DNA of 5,962 nt from Cryomorphaceae bacterium (GTDB lineage: Bacteria; Bacteroidota; Bacteroidia; Flavobacteriales_D; Crocinitomicaceae): positions 1 to 5,962 of the forward strand of contig JAIXRD010000068.1 of the NCBI GenBank assembly GCA_027485365.1, read 5' to 3'. The notes beneath the pieces are model-generated. The model saw only the letters and a list, made by a program, of their open reading frames with translations. It had not been told where the DNA came from and did no database searches. Of this stretch, positions 4,368 to 5,962 are shown piece after piece. The first letter of the stretch is position 1. Each line of letters starts with the position of its first letter. Both the position numbers and the translations under genes were made by a program.

Positions 4368-5962
4368 TTATTCTTTTATAAATTTAAGGAGTTTCCCCGC
4401 ATGCTGAACCACATAAAACCCAGTAGCCCAGTGCTGAACATCGAGTTTAAGTTCCACTGTTTCTGCCTGACCTTGTGCGACAATCCGTCCGAAGTTATCC
4501 ATTATTACGTAGGGTTCATTCGTTGAAAAGCCCGTTAAGGTTACAAAATCATGTGATGGATTTGGAAAAATGTGTAGACTACTTGTAGTTTCCACCAAGG
4601 AATTCACATTGTTGTTGGTCACATAAAACTCATCAAAAGCAGCCTCCGTAATGTTTACATTGGGGTCATAATCGGAAATTGACACAACCAATTGCATGCT
4701 CGAGGTTATAGGAATTAGTCCATTAAGGCCAATGCTTTTATACTCCCAAGTCATGGAATTTCCTTGCGGCGGACTTACCGAATCAATAAGTACCAATTCA
4801 CTTCCATTACTTATGTAGACTTTCAGTGTGTCATCAACCGCCTGTGGTCCATAAAAATTATAATAACCACGGGCAAAATTCACATGGGGATTCGTTAACG
4901 AGGTTAAATCCATAGGTGGTGAAACCAATACGGTATTTCCTTGATCTACATCATCGAAGTCAGGATGTACATTCGGGTCGTTACCTGTTACAAAACAACT
5001 GGTCCCGCAATCCCACGGAACATCACTTACTACTACAGATCCACTGGAAGTAGCGTTCGGGGTACCACGCTCCCAAATTCCTGTTTGTGCCGTTCCGTTG
5101 ACACTCCAAGCGAAATCCAACTCAAAATCATCATAATAGCCCGGCGTCAAAGTAACGTTTAGTACTTGGGTATTTTGATCGATTACTTGACTCGTGCAAA
5201 ATGTTTTATACCCCCATTTTCCAACATAAATCTGATATTGTTCTTGGTAAAACAACACCAATTGCTCCTCACCTAAGGCATTCGTGACACCCGTGTGCGT
5301 AATCAGCGGATGAACGAGTTTAATTTGTGCATCAAAAATCGGTGCTCCTGTGGCACCATCTATCACATTCACTTGTAAATTAAATTGCGGAATTGGCGTC
5401 AACTGAGCATCCAAGGTGATTTCTTGTCCTTGGATTAGGGTAACATTCGTGGTTAATGGATAATAACCAACCTTTTCGAACAATACCTGCGCTGTACCTA
5501 CCTGATAATATCCGGTAACATAAGCACCTTGGGGATTGGTATAATCCGGTTGATTGTTATTGCTCAAGGTAACTTGGACATCGTTCAGCGGAACTCCGGA
5601 ACCAGTTTCTGTAACATTTCCTTTTAAATAACTTCCTTTTTCATAGGTTGGGCCTAAAATAAATAAGCCCTCGGTAATGTCTGCTGCGATGATGGTACCG
5701 CTACTAAAAAACGGATATACTCCCCAGCAGCCGTCGAATCCTGGAGTTTGACCATTGTAGGTATCGTATTGTCCAACTTTAACTAGGTTATTCGGATTGG
5801 TGCAATCATGAATCACAATGCCGTCGGAATAGTAACTGGTAATTAAATAATCTCCCATGACATGGGTGTTGTGCGGAATCACCCCTGCTCCAGGCGAGTT
5901 TTGAATGCGCTCCACTTCAACAATGGCATTTGGATTTGCAATATCATAAACTGCAATATAGG
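4368..5962 (-). CDS. Secreted choice-of-anchor-B/LVIVD protein with T9SS sorting domain (5' end outside window)
   Basis: The frame is open to the right edge, so the N-terminus and signal peptide are missing; 530 residues are visible, numbered here from the edge. The in-frame GTG at 5915 is not a credible start because homologous-looking sequence ('YIAVYDIANPNAIVEVERIQ') continues upstream of it. Residues 1-104 are the end of an LVIVD/choice-of-anchor-B region, with 'PHNTHVMGDYLITSYYSDGI' and 'FDGCWGVYPFF', a beta-propeller-like repeat known in Bacteroidota surface proteins. Two carboxypeptidase-regulatory-like beta-sandwich domains follow (about 112-188 and 194-272). Next is a jelly-roll-like domain (about 277-448) with 'GIWERGTPN', a Cys318/Cys322 pair, 'VLVSPPMDLTSL' and 'DPNVNITEAAFDEFYV'. 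The tail, 462-530, is a type A T9SS domain ('IFPNPSHDFVTL', 'GRIVAQG', 'GFYVVQHAGKLLKFIKE'), predicting outer-membrane export and cell-surface or extracellular release. No catalytic motif is seen. Its ligand or substrate is unknown. Confidence 0.9.
   Translation of the reverse strand, partial: YIAVYDIANPNAIVEVERIQNSPGAGVIPHNTHVMGDYLITSYYSDGIVIHDCTNPNNLVKVGQYDTYNGQTPGFDGCWGVYPFFSSGTIIAADITEGLFILGPTYEKGSYLKGNVTETGSGVPLNDVQVTLSNNNQPDYTNPQGAYVTGYYQVGTAQVLFEKVGYYPLTTNVTLIQGQEITLDAQLTPIPQFNLQVNVIDGATGAPIFDAQIKLVHPLITHTGVTNALGEEQLVLFYQEQYQIYVGKWGYKTFCTSQVIDQNTQVLNVTLTPGYYDDFELDFAWSVNGTAQTGIWERGTPNATSSGSVVVSDVPWDCGTSCFVTGNDPNVHPDFDDVDQGNTVLVSPPMDLTSLTNPHVNFARGYYNFYGPQAVDDTLKVYISNGSELVLIDSVSPPQGNSMTWEYKSIGLNGLIPITSSMQLVVSISDYDPNVNITEAAFDEFYVTNNNVNSLVETTSSLHIFPNPSHDFVTLTGFSTNEPYVIMDNFGRIVAQGQAETVELKLDVQHWATGFYVVQHAGKLLKFIKE

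Noticed and set aside
4941..5162. Plus-strand open frame of 73 codons
   Set aside because: It is antisense to the jelly-roll region of the T9SS protein; no motif is seen.
5913..5915. GTG as the start of the T9SS protein
   Set aside because: The frame stays open to the window edge and upstream codons continue the repeat pattern, with no signal peptide after the GTG; the true start is outside.
1..5962. Mobile element, CRISPR array, RNA gene or phage region
   Set aside because: No transposase, integrase, spaced direct repeats, tRNA-like fold or rRNA sequence was seen; the window is packed with co-directional chromosomal-type genes.

Overview
The window reads as a piece of a Bacteroidota genome, most likely a flavobacterium-like member. 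Three things point there: a C-terminal type IX secretion (T9SS) sorting domain, a lipoprotein signal ending in a Cys-Lys-Lys-Asp motif, and mostly weak or absent Shine-Dalgarno sequences. Every gene is on the minus strand, so transcription runs from the right edge to the left edge. Coding density is close to complete: the largest gap between genes is 17 nt, and two junctions overlap by 10 nt. I saw no RNA gene, CRISPR array, insertion sequence, strong terminator or long nucleotide repeat. There is no gene-free stretch longer than 17 nt.

Order in the direction of transcription: (1) the C-terminal part of a large secreted protein with LVIVD/choice-of-anchor-B repeats, two carboxypeptidase-regulatory-like domains, a jelly-roll-like domain and a T9SS tail (4368-5962, 5' end outside the window); (2) a GT2 polyprenyl-phosphate-sugar-synthase-like glycosyltransferase with two C-terminal membrane helices (3406-4362); (3) a HAD-IIIA phosphatase related to GmhB that lacks the usual zinc-loop cysteines and histidine (2867-3415); (4) an exported MORN/YwqK-like repeat protein (2124-2876); (5) an uncharacterised lipoprotein (1425-2111); (6) a GT9 heptosyltransferase-like enzyme with cysteine clusters at both ends (319-1407); (7) the N-terminus of a GT4 glycosyltransferase (1-317, 3' end outside the window).

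The spacings (5, -10, -10, 12, 17 and 1 nt) suggest one operon or a few tightly linked transcripts. Three glycosyltransferases of different folds plus a sugar-phosphate-phosphatase-like enzyme point to assembly of a cell-envelope glycan such as LPS core, A-LPS-like polymer or a lipid-linked sugar. The T9SS protein, exported repeat protein and lipoprotein are envelope or surface proteins. A functional link between the glycan enzymes and these proteins is inferred from position only. I found no convincing evidence of a wholly new system. The most distinctive points are the altered HAD enzyme and the doubly cysteine-flanked GT9.
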